The notes: generated by a model from the letters alone, not told the origin. A stretch of DNA of 64,000 bases from Pseudomonadales bacterium (GCA_022822135.1 JAJECH010000041.1:22793-86792), one strand, 5' to 3'; positions 9,378-20,400 are shown, counted from the first letter of the stretch. Numbers and translations are program-made.

Positions 9378-11705
9378 CTAACCGTCTTCGGGACCCGGCA
9401 TGTAGTATCCGACTCCACGTTGGTTAAAAATCCAACGCGGATTACGAGAGTCGTCACCTAACTTGCGACGAAGTTGCTTAACGAATGCTCGCACTAGGTC
9501 GTCGTCGCCATCGCCACGCCAGACGCGGTGTAGGAGCGTGGCGTACGTTAAGACCCGACCTGCACCAAACGATAGTACGCGCAGGAGATCAAATTCAGTC
9601 GCAGTGAGCTCGACTGGTTCCCCATCCACGGAGATTCGACGTTCGTCGTACTGAATTGTCAAACCATTCAATTCGAACGGTACAGATCCGCCACGTCCCC
9701 GTAACGCGACCCGGATTCGTGCCACCAATTCAGTAGGCGAAAATGGTTTGACAATGTAGTCTGCCGCTCCGCTGTCGAGTGCTCGTGCGATCGTCGCATC
9801 TCTTCCGTAGGCTGAGATGAAAATCACAGGTAAGCTGGCAAGCTCGGTGTTGTGCTGCAGTAGCTCGATACCATCCATGTCTGGAAGCACAAGGTCGAGC
9901 AATACAAGATCGGGTTTTTCCTTCTCGATCAGCTTCGGTATATCGTGATGGTCACCCGTCACTAGCACAGTGTAACCGGATTCAGACAATGCCTCACGGA
10001 CGAATCGAAGTGCTTGCGGATCGTCATCGACTACCAGAATACGTGCCGACTTGCCATCGTTCTTACTGTACCGTGGCTGTTCTAAGTTGTCGAATGGTGT
10101 CCTTTCTGCTTCGGTCGCTACAGGTACTGTAAACGTGAAACATGCGCCTTGCCCAACGCCTTCGCTCTCCACACTGATACGTCCTCCATGCGCTTCGACA
10201 AGCCCTTTACAAATGGAGAGACCAAGACCGCCGCCGACACCTCCTTTATCTCGTCCTGAGTGTTTTTGGAACAATTGAGTTAAGTGTTCAGGTGCGATGC
10301 CACGACCTTCGTCTCGGACCGAAATCGCTACATGGGGACCATAACCGGAAGCACTAATGTGAATTGGAGAGGTTTCTGGTGAATGACGCGCGGCGTTCGT
10401 CAATAGATTTGTCAACACTTGCTGGATTCGTCGTCGATCAGTCATGACACGAGGCAGGTCTGGTGCTATGTCAATCGAGATTTCGTGACGTCTCTTACCA
10501 CTTAGGAACGTGTTGCGCGCCCTGTCCACCAACGCAGATACTTCGGTTGGTTCAGGAGAAACTGAGAGCGTGCCTGCATCAATACGTCCTGCGTCAAGCA
10601 AATCGCTGATCAAACTGCGCATGTGTTCCGCTTGTTCGATGATGATGCGGAAAAATGCGCTCATCTCAGCTCGGTCGAGGGTCGCAACTGTGCCATCCAA
10701 CGTAACAGCGGATCCAGTGATTGCCGCAAGAGGTGCACGCAACTCATGACTCACCATGTCGAGAAACGCTGCGCGCTGCTGATCGAGTTCTTCAAGTGGT
10801 GCAAGATCCTGCATGGTCACGACGACCGTATCGACATCACCGTTTGTGGATTCAATAGGCGTCACGTTGACGAGTGCGGACACGTCTCGCCCCTCTGGAA
10901 TCGAAAACACAATCTCCTCAGCGCGCAGCATTTTCGCACTCGTAAGCTGGTGTGCTAAGGGGAGCTGACCCAGCGCGACCTCACGACCGTCAGCGAATCG
11001 GCATGTCATTGAGTCAAGTAAGTGTTCGACAGGGTTTCCCGGTGTTCGCAGAGTTTCGAAGATCCTTCGCGCCTCATGGTTGAACGAGGTAACTACCCCG
11101 CTTCGGGCATCGCAAACCGCTACGCCAATCGGTGAGGTGTCGATCAGAGCTTCAAGATCAGCGCGAGTACTTTGCTCGGCTTGATGCGTGCGCGCGTTGG
11201 CGATCGCTACCGCCGCCTGCGACGCGAACAACGTCAGAATCTCTTCGTCTGCGTTGCTGAACTCGGTTCCTTCGTCTTTTTCCCCGACAAAGAAATTGCC
11301 GACATGGATCCCTCGGTGCCGCAAAGGCATACCGAGGATGGGCACGGACGGCATGAGGTCGGTCGAAAAGCCGAGCTCGCGCACCCACTCGGCGATATTC
11401 GTCAATCGTAGTGGCTCAGGGAGATCGCGCATGTATGCAAACAGGTGTGGTCCGTCGGACCAAGTCGCCATACCGTGGCGTTCCCCCTCGGAAAAACCAA
11501 TGCTGATGTACTCAAGAACCTCACCCAGTTCATCCACCGTCGTGATGATGCCGCGACTGGTCGAGGTAAGTGAACATGCGCATTCGACGACCTCTTGAAG
11601 AACCGTGTTGAGATCTAGGCTTTCGTTGATACGCAAGATCGCCGCACTGAGACTAGAGATGCGTTGCTCAAGTTCGTCGATCCGTTGTTGTTGCGCTGCC
11701 GTCAA
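9378..11705 (-). CDS. One-piece hybrid histidine kinase with GAF, PAS, receiver and C-terminal OmpR-type DNA-binding domain
   Basis: 775 residues. TTG start with GGAG seven bases upstream; no ATG is available before an in-frame stop. Order: coiled coil (1-30), GAF (about 25-180), PAS (about 186-310), HisKA with phospho-accepting His320 (MVSHELRAP), HATPase with N box NLLTNAARHS and G box GLGLSICKG, receiver (ILVVDDDP, phospho-accepting Asp604 in LLDLVLP), then an OmpR/PhoB winged helix (about 680-772). Sensor and transcription factor are in one soluble chain with no membrane segment, so the signal is probably cytoplasmic. It is divergent from the giant Ig/LRR protein gene and shares its spacer, which carries the 23-bp element, so it is a candidate regulator of the surface genes. 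Confidence 0.9.
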   Translation of the reverse strand: MTAAQQQRIDELEQRISSLSAAILRINESLDLNTVLQEVVECACSLTSTSRGIITTVDELGEVLEYISIGFSEGERHGMATWSDGPHLFAYMRDLPEPLRLTNIAEWVRELGFSTDLMPSVPILGMPLRHRGIHVGNFFVGEKDEGTEFSNADEEILTLFASQAAVAIANARTHQAEQSTRADLEALIDTSPIGVAVCDARSGVVTSFNHEARRIFETLRTPGNPVEHLLDSMTCRFADGREVALGQLPLAHQLTSAKMLRAEEIVFSIPEGRDVSALVNVTPIESTNGDVDTVVVTMQDLAPLEELDQQRAAFLDMVSHELRAPLAAITGSAVTLDGTVATLDRAEMSAFFRIIIEQAEHMRSLISDLLDAGRIDAGTLSVSPEPTEVSALVDRARNTFLSGKRRHEISIDIAPDLPRVMTDRRRIQQVLTNLLTNAARHSPETSPIHISASGYGPHVAISVRDEGRGIAPEHLTQLFQKHSGRDKGGVGGGLGLSICKGLVEAHGGRISVESEGVGQGACFTFTVPVATEAERTPFDNLEQPRYSKNDGKSARILVVDDDPQALRFVREALSESGYTVLVTGDHHDIPKLIEKEKPDLVLLDLVLPDMDGIELLQHNTELASLPVIFISAYGRDATIARALDSGAADYIVKPFSPTELVARIRVALRGRGGSVPFELNGLTIQYDERRISVDGEPVELTATEFDLLRVLSFGAGRVLTYATLLHRVWRGDGDDDLVRAFVKQLRRKLGDDSRNPRWIFNQRGVGYYMPGPEDG

Positions 11706-12120
11706 GATTCGGCTCCGATGAGGACTTGATCTACGCCGTTATGAGCATCAAACTTAAACATGCGTGCTACAACCCTTCTAGTTTCACTATGTATTCATTC
11801 ATTTTAACATATATTCCCTAATATTTCATTTTATTTTCCCTAGAATCCATCGGTAATTCGTTGCTAATCAGCGACATTGACCGCTGGACGCGAAGTGATT
11901 GGTGATTGGATACTCGCTCGCATGCCGTGCTGTACTGCAAGAACTTGATCTTCACGACTAGTATGCATTGCAGCTAAAGAAGCAGCGCAGATGGAAGCCC
12001 CACATTCACGAGTCGCGTTATTCGCTGGCTCTCGACACACTAACTAAGCGAGTTTCTACGGTGCCACATATACACGAATCGAATAGCCAAGTCAACAGAA
12101 GCTCGCTCAATCCGCGGTTC
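11706..12120. other. Divergent intergenic region between hybrid kinase and giant surface protein
   Basis: Contains the 23-bp element (11825-11847) in an AT-rich tract (about 11790-11850). The reading frame of the giant protein is open back to a TTG at 11968, so the region 11968-12120 could be coding, but the signal peptide fits the ATG at 12121 better. No other gene seen. Confidence 0.5.
11825..11847 (+). promoter_or_regulatory. 23-bp conserved promoter-like element, copy 3
   Basis: Third copy of the element (see 3023-3045), beginning TTCATTT and ending TAGAATC on the plus strand, directed towards the giant Ig/Calx-beta/LRR protein gene and 274 bp before its preferred ATG. It is also about 120 bp upstream of the divergent hybrid kinase, so it could serve either or both. 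Confidence 0.6.
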
Positions 12121-15100
12121 ATGCTCTACAAAGGAAGTTCACTACATAAACGACTAAGCACGCTCTCTATTGCGAAGCAACAGTTCGCAATCTTGGTAAT
12201 TCTGTTCGCTGCGTCGCTATTAGGTAGTCCCGTCGCATCGGCACAGACATCGGAAGTGTTAGTGAGCAACATCAGTAAGTCATTATTCGATTATTTTGAA
12301 TTCTTAAGTGAGGATTTGGCCCAGTCGTTTACAACCGGAACGAACATCGCCGGATATACGCTAGAAAACGTCGAGCTTAGACTAAGAACCTCATCTGGAA
12401 CTACCCCACCCACTATTACCCTCCGCGTTGGTGCTGCTGATGGCAGAATAGTTTCCACGTTCGATGGTCCCTCAGCGTTAACCTTAAACGTAACTGAAAA
12501 CTACACGTTTACTCCGGCCAGTACAGTGATTCTCAACAGGTCATCGACATACTGGATTGTAGGAGAAGGCGGAGCCACGGGAGCTACGTGGTCAAGCACT
12601 CCCTCGAGCGACGAAGATGCTTCATCGGCGGAAGGTTGGAGCATCGGTGATAAGTACGAAGCTCGTAGCGCTAGTTCAACAGGATCTTTCGGGTTATCGC
12701 CCGACTCTGTTTCGCTGCGTCTCCGCGTCAATGGCACGATCAACACGGCAACATCAATCCCTTCAAATTGGAGCCTTAAACCGTCCGCGATAACATCGGG
12801 AAACGAGTTCCGTTTGCTGTTCCTCTCCAATACACTACGTGACGCGGATTCGACCGACATCGCGACATACAACACGTGGATTCAAGCTAGAGCCGCCGCA
12901 GGACACGCCGACATTCAGAGCCACAGTTCGGGTTTTCAGGTTGTAGGTTGCACGGCAGATGTAGACGCGCGTGATAACACCAATACGCGATTCACCACTT
13001 CTGCCAAAGGTGTCCCTATTTACTGGCTCAATGGCTCCAAAGTCGCTGATCAGTACGAGGACTTCTACGACGGCTCTTGGGACGACGAAGCCAACGACAA
13101 GAACGCATTGGGTACGGACGGTCCAGATACGTCGTTAGGAGCCAACTTCCCATGGACCGGGTGCGATCACGATGGTACGGAGAAAACAACCTCAGGAGCT
13201 TCGAATGCCCTCGGCGCTAGTGCTGGTACCTATTTCGGAAGACCGAATTCCACCACGTCAGGTCACGGTCCCCTGAGCGGTGCCGGCGCCGATGGAGCTA
13301 ATGACGGGACTTTCTACGGACTTTCCGAGGTCTTCCGCGCCAATGCCGCCCCCACGACCGCTGATGGATCCGTCACCACGCAGCAGGATACGGCTTACAC
13401 ATTCGTCTCCAGCGATTTCCCGTTTACCGACACCGACTCCGGAGCGGAACTGCAAAGCGTCAAGATCACCTCCATCCCGGCAACCGGCACGCTCAACCAT
13501 GACGGCACGGCGATAACCTCCGGTCTGTTGCCACGAGCCGTCAGCAAAGCGGACATCGATGCCAATAAACTGACGTACACGCCCGCCTCTGGCGCTTCCG
13601 GGACCGTAACTTTCAATTTCAAGGTGAATGACGGTACGGAGGACAGTGCCGAAGCTGAGATGACCATCACGATCAACGCGACGACGGTTACCAATCGTCC
13701 TCCTGTAGTGGCAAACGAGATCGAGAACCAGTCGGTGACGGCAGGGAGTCGCCTCAGCTTTACGTTCCCATCGAACACTTTTCACGATCCAGACGTCGGC
13801 GACCGCCTTACCTATCAGGCAACGCTGGCGAATGACTCAGCGCTCCCCAGCTGGTTGTCTTTCTCTCGAGACTCGCGGACGTTCGCCGGTACGCCTCAGT
13901 CCTCACATATTGGCACCATTTCAGTCAAAGTGACCGCGAGCGACGGCAACGGGGGGTCGGTGAGTGACACCTTCAGCATCTCGGTCGTCACCGCTGGGAA
14001 CAGCGTTCCGGTCGTGTGGTACGGCATTCCAGACATGGAGGCGCGGATCGGGCAAAACTTCCGCTACACGGTGCCTACCACGACGTTCTACGATGCAGAT
14101 GGTCTTCATACGTTGACCTACTCTGCAACGCAAACCGACGGTTCCGCTCTACCCAGTTGGCTGACCTTTACGCCAGGTAACCGCGGATTTACCGGTATAC
14201 CACAGGCTTTGGATGAAGGTGACGTCATACCGGTGCTGGTATCGGTCGATGACGGCGATGGCGGGTCCGCCAGCGTGACGTTCACGATCACGGTGATCGA
14301 TCCGAATGACCTGGTCGTGGATTTCGGCACTTCGGCAAGCTCCGCACCCATCACGATCACGGAGGGTGGGGTCTCGCATCACTTGCAGCTCTTTCTCAGC
14401 GCGCCGGCACCGAACGCGTTAACCATCCCGATCGATGTAACGCACACGGGCGGTGCGACATCGGCGGACTACACCTTGCTTCCGCGGACGGTAACGTTCG
14501 CCCAAGGCGCAACCACGGCGAGTTTCTACATTCGCGCCGTCGCCGACAGCACGACGGAGTCCGGCGAAGGTCTGCGCCTGGACTTCGGCACCTTGCCTTC
14601 GAACGTTCGGAAAGGCACATGGGGTCCCTACGAAATCATCCAGATCGTCGAAGCATTGGACACCCTGATCGTGCGATTCGGCGCCGCGTCGTATACCGCT
14701 GTCGAAGGTGGCGCTGACGCTGAAGTGGCCATCAATCTTCACGCGCCGGTAGATGTTGAGCCTGTCGACGTAGGCTTGGATGTCGCGTACGGCGGCACTG
14801 CTTCGGCCGCAGACCACAGTACGATCCCTTCGAGCGTGAGATTCGCCGTGGGTGAACAGCGAAAGACGTTCACGATATCGGCGACTGACGACAGCGCTAA
14901 CGATGACGGCGAAAGCATTACGCTGTCGTTCGTATACGATCATAGCGGTCGCCTGGATACGACAGACTATCCGTCGACAACGACGGTGGCGCTTGACGAC
15001 AACGACGGGGTTGCACCCGTCACGGTGTCATTCGGATCGGCGGCTTACACGGCGACAGAAGGTGGTGCCGGTGCGACGGTAAGCGTCAATCTGGACGCCG

Positions 15101-16866
15101 CGCCTGGACGTGCGATCGACCTTACGACACAGGTAACGTATGGCGGCGGCGCTTCGAGCTCTGACACCTCCACGATTCCCGCGACCGTGAGTTTCGGTGC
15201 GACTGAAACAGCCAAAACGTTCACCGTGACGGCGACGTCGGACGGCAGTAGCGACGGTGGCGAAACCGTCGTGATCGGATTTCGGAATCTTCCTGAAGGC
15301 GTTACGACCGGTACCCCCGCGACGACCACGATTACGCTCGCCGACGGCACCGAACAATCGCTAGTAGTGGATTTCAGTACGGCGGCCAACTCCAACCCCA
15401 TCAGAATGCGCGAAGCCGACGTTCTCTATCGGATCGGATTACTGCTAAACACCGCAGCGAGGCGACCGGTCACGATTCCGCTTGTGGTGACGTACGTCGG
15501 CGGCGCGACCGCAGACGATCACTCGGCTATCCCGGAGACCGTGACCATCGCAGCAGGAAGAACCTCAGGCGGGTTCAACATGCGCCTGATCCCGGACCAG
15601 GAAGATGAGACCGATGAGGGCGTACGCCTCGATTTCGGCACACTGCCACCTGGCGTCCGCAAAGGTACCTGGGGTCCGTACGAAATCATCGAGTTCGTGG
15701 ACGAACCTTCAGCCAGCATCTCGATCGTTGGATCAGTGCTGACGATTGGTTTCCCGGATGAACTCGACACCACGTCTATCCCGTCGCCACGCGACTTCGT
15801 CGTGCTCACGAAGATAGAGGACGGCGCACACGAAACGGTGAGTATTAAGTCCGTCAAGGTGAACGGATCAAACGTACGCTTGCATATCAACCGTCCGGTG
15901 ACCCCCGACGAAATCGTGACGCTGAGCTACCTCGACGCTGCGATGCATCCGATCCTCGATGTAACGGGTGTCGCCGTACCCGCTCTGATAGAACAATCGG
16001 TGATGAATTTGACGGATGCGCCAATTCGTTACACCAGCATGTCGTCGAAAGTCAACGACACGCGCACAACTACGTCAGCTTCGCAAACGGACCTCGCTTT
16101 AGACAGCACGGAAGTCACTCGTCTCGATCTATCGTCACAAGACCTCTCGGATCTTTCGCTATTGGCGGCGTATACCGGTCTGAGTGAATTGATCCTGCGC
16201 GACAACAAGATCACGGACTTGAGTCCGCTCGCACGAATGACCCATCTTGAAGTACTTGATCTAGGCAACAATGAAATCTCCGACCTTAGCCCGTTGGCGT
16301 CGCTGAGCGAACTGCGCGTTCTCAACTTGGCGGACAATCGCATTTCGGAGCTGTGGTCGTTGGCGTCGTTGCCGAACTTACGACGACTGAATCTAGCGGA
16401 TAACGACATCGTCGATATCAATGCAGTCGCGGACATGGATGGCATCCGAGTACTCGAGCTCTCCAACAACTTGATCTTGGACCTGTGGCCACTAGCGGCA
16501 CTGATCTCAATAGAGCGACTTGGGCTCTCCGGTAATTACATTGAGGACCTTCAGCCGCTATCAGACTTGGAAACGCTGCGCGTGTTGCTTCTCGATCGCA
16601 ACCAGATCGTCGAGGTCATGTCACTATCGAAACTAGTGGAACTTGAGAACATCGGACTCTCCCAAAACCGAATCAGTGATGTTCACGCATTGGAGGGAAT
16701 GACCAAACTTCGTCGACTCGATCTGGCGGACAATGCTGTTCAGGACCTGGCACCGCTGTTAGACGGTGCGAGCTTACTCTGGCTTAGGTTAAGTGGCAAC
16801 CCGACTTCCGACGCGTCTCCGTTGAGACATCATGAGAACCTACGTTGGTTATGGCTCGAAAGGTAA
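12121..16866 (+). CDS. Giant secreted adhesin-like protein: cadherin/Ig-like, Calx-beta, SWM and leucine-rich repeats
   Basis: 1,581 residues from the ATG at 12121, followed by a signal peptide ending ASAQ; an in-frame TTG at 11968 would add 51 residues with no export signal at the end. In order: an unknown N-terminal beta domain, an extracellular module with conserved Cys and Asp/Gly residues (about 210-400), cadherin-like and He_PIG-type Ig repeats (about 405-730), four Calx-beta-like repeats (about 730-1195), a SWM-type (SwmB-like) domain (about 1197-1300) and a block of leucine-rich repeats to the end. Such proteins bind Ca2+ and mediate adhesion. No barrel, LPXTG or membrane anchor is visible at the C-terminus, so how it stays on the surface is unclear. 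The central repeats look more G+C-rich than the ends. Confidence 0.85.
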   Translation: MLYKGSSLHKRLSTLSIAKQQFAILVILFAASLLGSPVASAQTSEVLVSNISKSLFDYFEFLSEDLAQSFTTGTNIAGYTLENVELRLRTSSGTTPPTITLRVGAADGRIVSTFDGPSALTLNVTENYTFTPASTVILNRSSTYWIVGEGGATGATWSSTPSSDEDASSAEGWSIGDKYEARSASSTGSFGLSPDSVSLRLRVNGTINTATSIPSNWSLKPSAITSGNEFRLLFLSNTLRDADSTDIATYNTWIQARAAAGHADIQSHSSGFQVVGCTADVDARDNTNTRFTTSAKGVPIYWLNGSKVADQYEDFYDGSWDDEANDKNALGTDGPDTSLGANFPWTGCDHDGTEKTTSGASNALGASAGTYFGRPNSTTSGHGPLSGAGADGANDGTFYGLSEVFRANAAPTTADGSVTTQQDTAYTFVSSDFPFTDTDSGAELQSVKITSIPATGTLNHDGTAITSGLLPRAVSKADIDANKLTYTPASGASGTVTFNFKVNDGTEDSAEAEMTITINATTVTNRPPVVANEIENQSVTAGSRLSFTFPSNTFHDPDVGDRLTYQATLANDSALPSWLSFSRDSRTFAGTPQSSHIGTISVKVTASDGNGGSVSDTFSISVVTAGNSVPVVWYGIPDMEARIGQNFRYTVPTTTFYDADGLHTLTYSATQTDGSALPSWLTFTPGNRGFTGIPQALDEGDVIPVLVSVDDGDGGSASVTFTITVIDPNDLVVDFGTSASSAPITITEGGVSHHLQLFLSAPAPNALTIPIDVTHTGGATSADYTLLPRTVTFAQGATTASFYIRAVADSTTESGEGLRLDFGTLPSNVRKGTWGPYEIIQIVEALDTLIVRFGAASYTAVEGGADAEVAINLHAPVDVEPVDVGLDVAYGGTASAADHSTIPSSVRFAVGEQRKTFTISATDDSANDDGESITLSFVYDHSGRLDTTDYPSTTTVALDDNDGVAPVTVSFGSAAYTATEGGAGATVSVNLDAAPGRAIDLTTQVTYGGGASSSDTSTIPATVSFGATETAKTFTVTATSDGSSDGGETVVIGFRNLPEGVTTGTPATTTITLADGTEQSLVVDFSTAANSNPIRMREADVLYRIGLLLNTAARRPVTIPLVVTYVGGATADDHSAIPETVTIAAGRTSGGFNMRLIPDQEDETDEGVRLDFGTLPPGVRKGTWGPYEIIEFVDEPSASISIVGSVLTIGFPDELDTTSIPSPRDFVVLTKIEDGAHETVSIKSVKVNGSNVRLHINRPVTPDEIVTLSYLDAAMHPILDVTGVAVPALIEQSVMNLTDAPIRYTSMSSKVNDTRTTTSASQTDLALDSTEVTRLDLSSQDLSDLSLLAAYTGLSELILRDNKITDLSPLARMTHLEVLDLGNNEISDLSPLASLSELRVLNLADNRISELWSLASLPNLRRLNLADNDIVDINAVADMDGIRVLELSNNLILDLWPLAALISIERLGLSGNYIEDLQPLSDLETLRVLLLDRNQIVEVMSLSKLVELENIGLSQNRISDVHALEGMTKLRRLDLADNAVQDLAPLLDGASLLWLRLSGNPTSDASPLRHHENLRWLWLER
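14311..15705 (+). repeat. Two 115-residue Calx-beta-like modules of identical length inside the giant protein
   Basis: Modules at 14311-14655 and 15361-15705 align without gaps at the protein level. Both begin LVVDF, share the TIP and VGGAT/TGGAT segments, and end with DFGTLP..VRKGTWGPYEII. The terminal RKGTWGPYEII is unchanged although the middle has diverged strongly, so this strand is under selection. Confidence 0.8.
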
Positions 16867-17404
16867 CCACCTCAAGCGAATGAGCCACTAGCGCCGCGTT
16901 CCTTCATGTACGCAACCGCTAAACGGATGATTTATTTGTAGTTTAGTATTCGAACCGTCGGTGCCGGATGCGAAACGGAGAGCGATAGATCCGTCAAGGT
17001 GAGCGGATCAAACGTGTTGTTGCGACTCAGTCGTCCGAGGATTAATGGCGAAATCGTAGCCCTGACCTATCTCAATGCCGCAATGCACATGAGTCAGTCA
17101 GAGGAGGTGAAATCCCCAAATATCTTCGAATACGGGCAAGAAAACGAGAATTCCCAAGAGTCTATGACGCGAAGGCTAAGGATCTCTACCAAACTGCTTT
17201 CCAGCACTCGAGGGAGCCGATCACATTCACACGTCTTGTACCGTCTTCGAATGGAGATTCACGAACTCGTGCGGATGCGATCATGTGCAACACGCTCAAA
17301 GCGACTGTTATAGCCATCGTACCGAGGCATTGAATCGCGTAAATAAAACGCAAATTTCCCATACAATTCAAATTAGCGAAATAGGTTGCTTCGGGGAGCA
17401 AATC
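16867..17404. other. Intergenic region holding the SWM remnant
   Basis: Apart from the remnant at 16971-17090 no gene is seen. A GTG at 17285 is in frame with the next gene but the ATG at 17405 has the better ribosome site. No clear terminator follows the giant gene. Confidence 0.5.
16971..17090 (+). pseudogene. Decayed copy of the SWM-type domain
   Basis: The segment aligns without gaps to 15831-15950 inside the preceding giant gene (constant offset 1,140 bp; I count about 84 of 120 identical bases). It still reads SVKVSGSNVLLRLSRP.. and TYLNAAMH, matching SVKVNGSNVRLHINRP.. and SYLDAAMH. It is followed by unrelated sequence and no leucine-rich repeats. It is probably the remnant of a second, related surface-protein gene. 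Confidence 0.75.
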
Positions 17405-20400
17405 ATGCTAACCGTAGCGATACGCGACGCTTCACGAAGTTCGTGGATTGCATCGCGATCGACTGCCAGTAGACAACTTCGCAATCTGGCGTCGTTGGCT
17501 TTGTTAGCTCTCCTTACTCTTTTCGCGCACCCGATCGGTGCGCAATCAGCCGATCACGCATTCTCGCAAACCTCGCTCTCCATCGAGTGGAGCGAATCTC
17601 AAGATCAGCTAGTAGCAAACCTCCAAGCCCTTAATACCGCGTTTCATGCTGCGAAAGGCGCACAGGGCAGACGCTTCGCAAATTACTCCATTCGCAATCC
17701 CAACCTATCGCGATTCGAGCTACACGACCAGGAAGGTCGTTACATCACGGCACAGGATCGCCAGGATTACTCGCACGCGCTCGAACTTCGGCTTAAATCG
17801 ACCAGTACGATCGACTTTGAGGCACTGCCTGAATCCAAGCACATCACGCTCGTTGTTGACGCCGTCGCGAAGACTGAAACCGAGATTCGACGACTCGTCC
17901 ATTCCTCGGAAGTCGATGCGGCTTTGTCGGCTCGAGCCAGGCTAAATACCCCATCATCGCTCACGATTTCGATTAACGTGACCGACGTGGATGAACGGCC
18001 GGTGGTTGCGCCGCAGTACGATCCTTCAACCAATCATCAGCGCGGATTCTTGTTGCGTATGAACGCCAACGGCGGCGCTCAACGCATTCGTGCCGATCAG
18101 CTATTCCATGATCCGGAACGGAAGGAGTTGTATCTCAAACCGAACGCTGAAGACATTGAGTTACGTGAGTTCTTGGGTTATTCACCTAATTTCGACGATC
18201 GCACGGTCAGCATCGGTAGTACCGAGCTGGATACGAACAGCATCGCCGGCAACTCACCTTCAAGAGACGGCACGATCGTCCGCGTCAGTACAGCAGGCTC
18301 AACGATCGTTATCACGCCGATTGCGGACGATCAAGACGGGATAAGAAAGGTAGAGATATGGGTACGCGGCTGGGATCAGCGAGGTCCGACGGCCGTGTTA
18401 CCGCGTTTGGATCCCGCGACCGCCGAGTCGCTCGCAAAGATCACCGTGCTCGTCCAGACCGGTAACAACCGCCTGCCAGTATGGCCAGGTAACGCAACCG
18501 GGTTCTCCCTCAATTTGGATGAAGGCTTCACGGGACCGTTGACACCGCAGTTCGGTTCCTGGAACGCGACGGATCCCGATAACGACCAAATCACCTATTC
18601 GTTGTTGGATACCTCCACTCGTGATGCGTGCTCGGCGTCAACGGTAGGTGAGGGTATCAGTTTCGCTAGCGCTTGCATTCGTTTGGAATCGACCACGAGT
18701 GTCATTTTTCAGGTATACGGCGAGTTCGACTACGAGGCAGTGCGCGCCAACCCGATCGGACGCTTCACCTTACAAGCGACCGACTCCCGCGGGGCGGTCG
18801 CGGAGGCCATGTTCACCATCCGACTAGCCAATGTGGATGAGCCGATCTCGGGTGGCTTCAAGACCAACGCGTTAAGCATTTACCTGCCGACCACGACCGT
18901 CAAACGCTTCGACTTGAGCAAGCTCTTTATTGATCCCGAAGAGACTGAGACGCTGACGTTTCGTGCGGTTAGTGGTAACACCACGGTCGCCACCGTGAAT
19001 GCGACCCCGAATCCAGTGCTTCAAATCACGGCACTAAAGCTCGGTCGAACGACCGTACATGCATGGGCAACGACCCGATCGGGTGAAACTCGACATTCTT
19101 CCATGACGGTCGTCATTAAGGACGATAACAATCCACCTGAATTTCCAGGCGGCGTAAGCCGCTACCAAGCGAACGTTGCAGAGAACGCCCCAATCGGGAC
19201 GAAGCTGTCGACGACGATTTCAGCAACGGATCCAGACTACGGCGATGTGCTGAGTTTCAGTCTGCAGGAAAACGCTCATTTCAGGCTAACCGATGAAGGT
19301 CTGGCCGTCAATCAGATCCAGCTCGCCACCAAGGCTCTTCTCGACTTCGAGACCCGAGCCAGTTATCTCTTGACCCTTACCGTCAGTGACGATGTGGAAA
19401 GCGCAGACGTCCAGGTATTCGTGAACCTGCTCGACATTGACGAAGCGGTCCGCGCCACGTCCGCCTCGATCCCAACCATCAGCATGAGTGTTAACGGGAC
19501 GGAAATGTTCGACGCGAAGCCACACTTCATCGACGACGAAGGTAAAGTGCCGAATTTCCGTGTCACCGCGTTCGATTCGACGATTGTCGATATTTTTGTG
19601 CGTACTACCGGCAAAGTACAGATCTTTGCGAAACGCAACGGCACAACGGATGCGACGTTGACCGCGACGGATTCCTCTGGCGGCGTTGCGGCAAAACGTT
19701 TCACGGTCGTCGTTGAGACGACCGAACCACCGGTGGTAAGTCGACCCGTTGGCAACCAGTCGATGCAGCCGGGCTTGATGGAACTCTCATTGGCAGGCGT
19801 ATTCTCGGACCCGGACAGTGAGGTATCGGTCGTTGAAGCGTCGTCGAGCGACGAAGAGGTGCTTTTGGCGATCTTACCGAGTAACGAACCCGATACGCTC
19901 GTGCTCTATGCCTGGAAGACGGGGACAGCCGACGTCAAGCTCGTGGCGCGTGATCCGGCCGAAAACGAAGTAACCCACACCTTCCGAGTAACGGTGACCG
20001 ATGAAGAGGCTCCCGTTACCAGCGCATTGATTTCCGATCAAACCCTCACCGTGGGTCAGCGCCTTGGTTCGTTGAGCTTATTAGAGGTGTTTTCGACCCC
20101 AGAAGAACAACCGAGTTCTTTCTCCGTCAGTTCGAGCAGCGCATCGACTGTCAATGCCGTCGTCGCGAGCTCGGACGTGATTGCCTGGTGGGAGTCGTTG
20201 AACTGTGTGGAGAAAGTTGCTGCCGTCGGTGATACGGGCATGGCAAATGACTCGAACCCGTACTGCCAGAGTTTCATATCGCTAAGTGTTCAGCACAAGG
20301 TCATCGTTCGAGCGGTTGCCGCGCATCACGCGTTGTTGCACGGTCTTTCGGTAGGCAGCGCGGAGATCACGGTATCGGCAACATACGCGTCTGGAGCCAT

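Noticed and set aside
9182..9427. 81-codon plus-strand frame
   Set aside because: No ribosome site, no recognisable sequence, overlaps the 3' end of the kinase gene.
11968..12120. 51-residue N-terminal extension of the giant Ig/LRR protein, with a repeated PHIHES string
   Set aside because: The signal peptide follows the ATG at 12121, so the extension would block export; the repeat of six residues is probably chance.
13258..15401. Long minus-strand frames within the giant gene
   Set aside because: They are shadows of a repetitive, G+C-biased coding sequence on the plus strand and have no family features.
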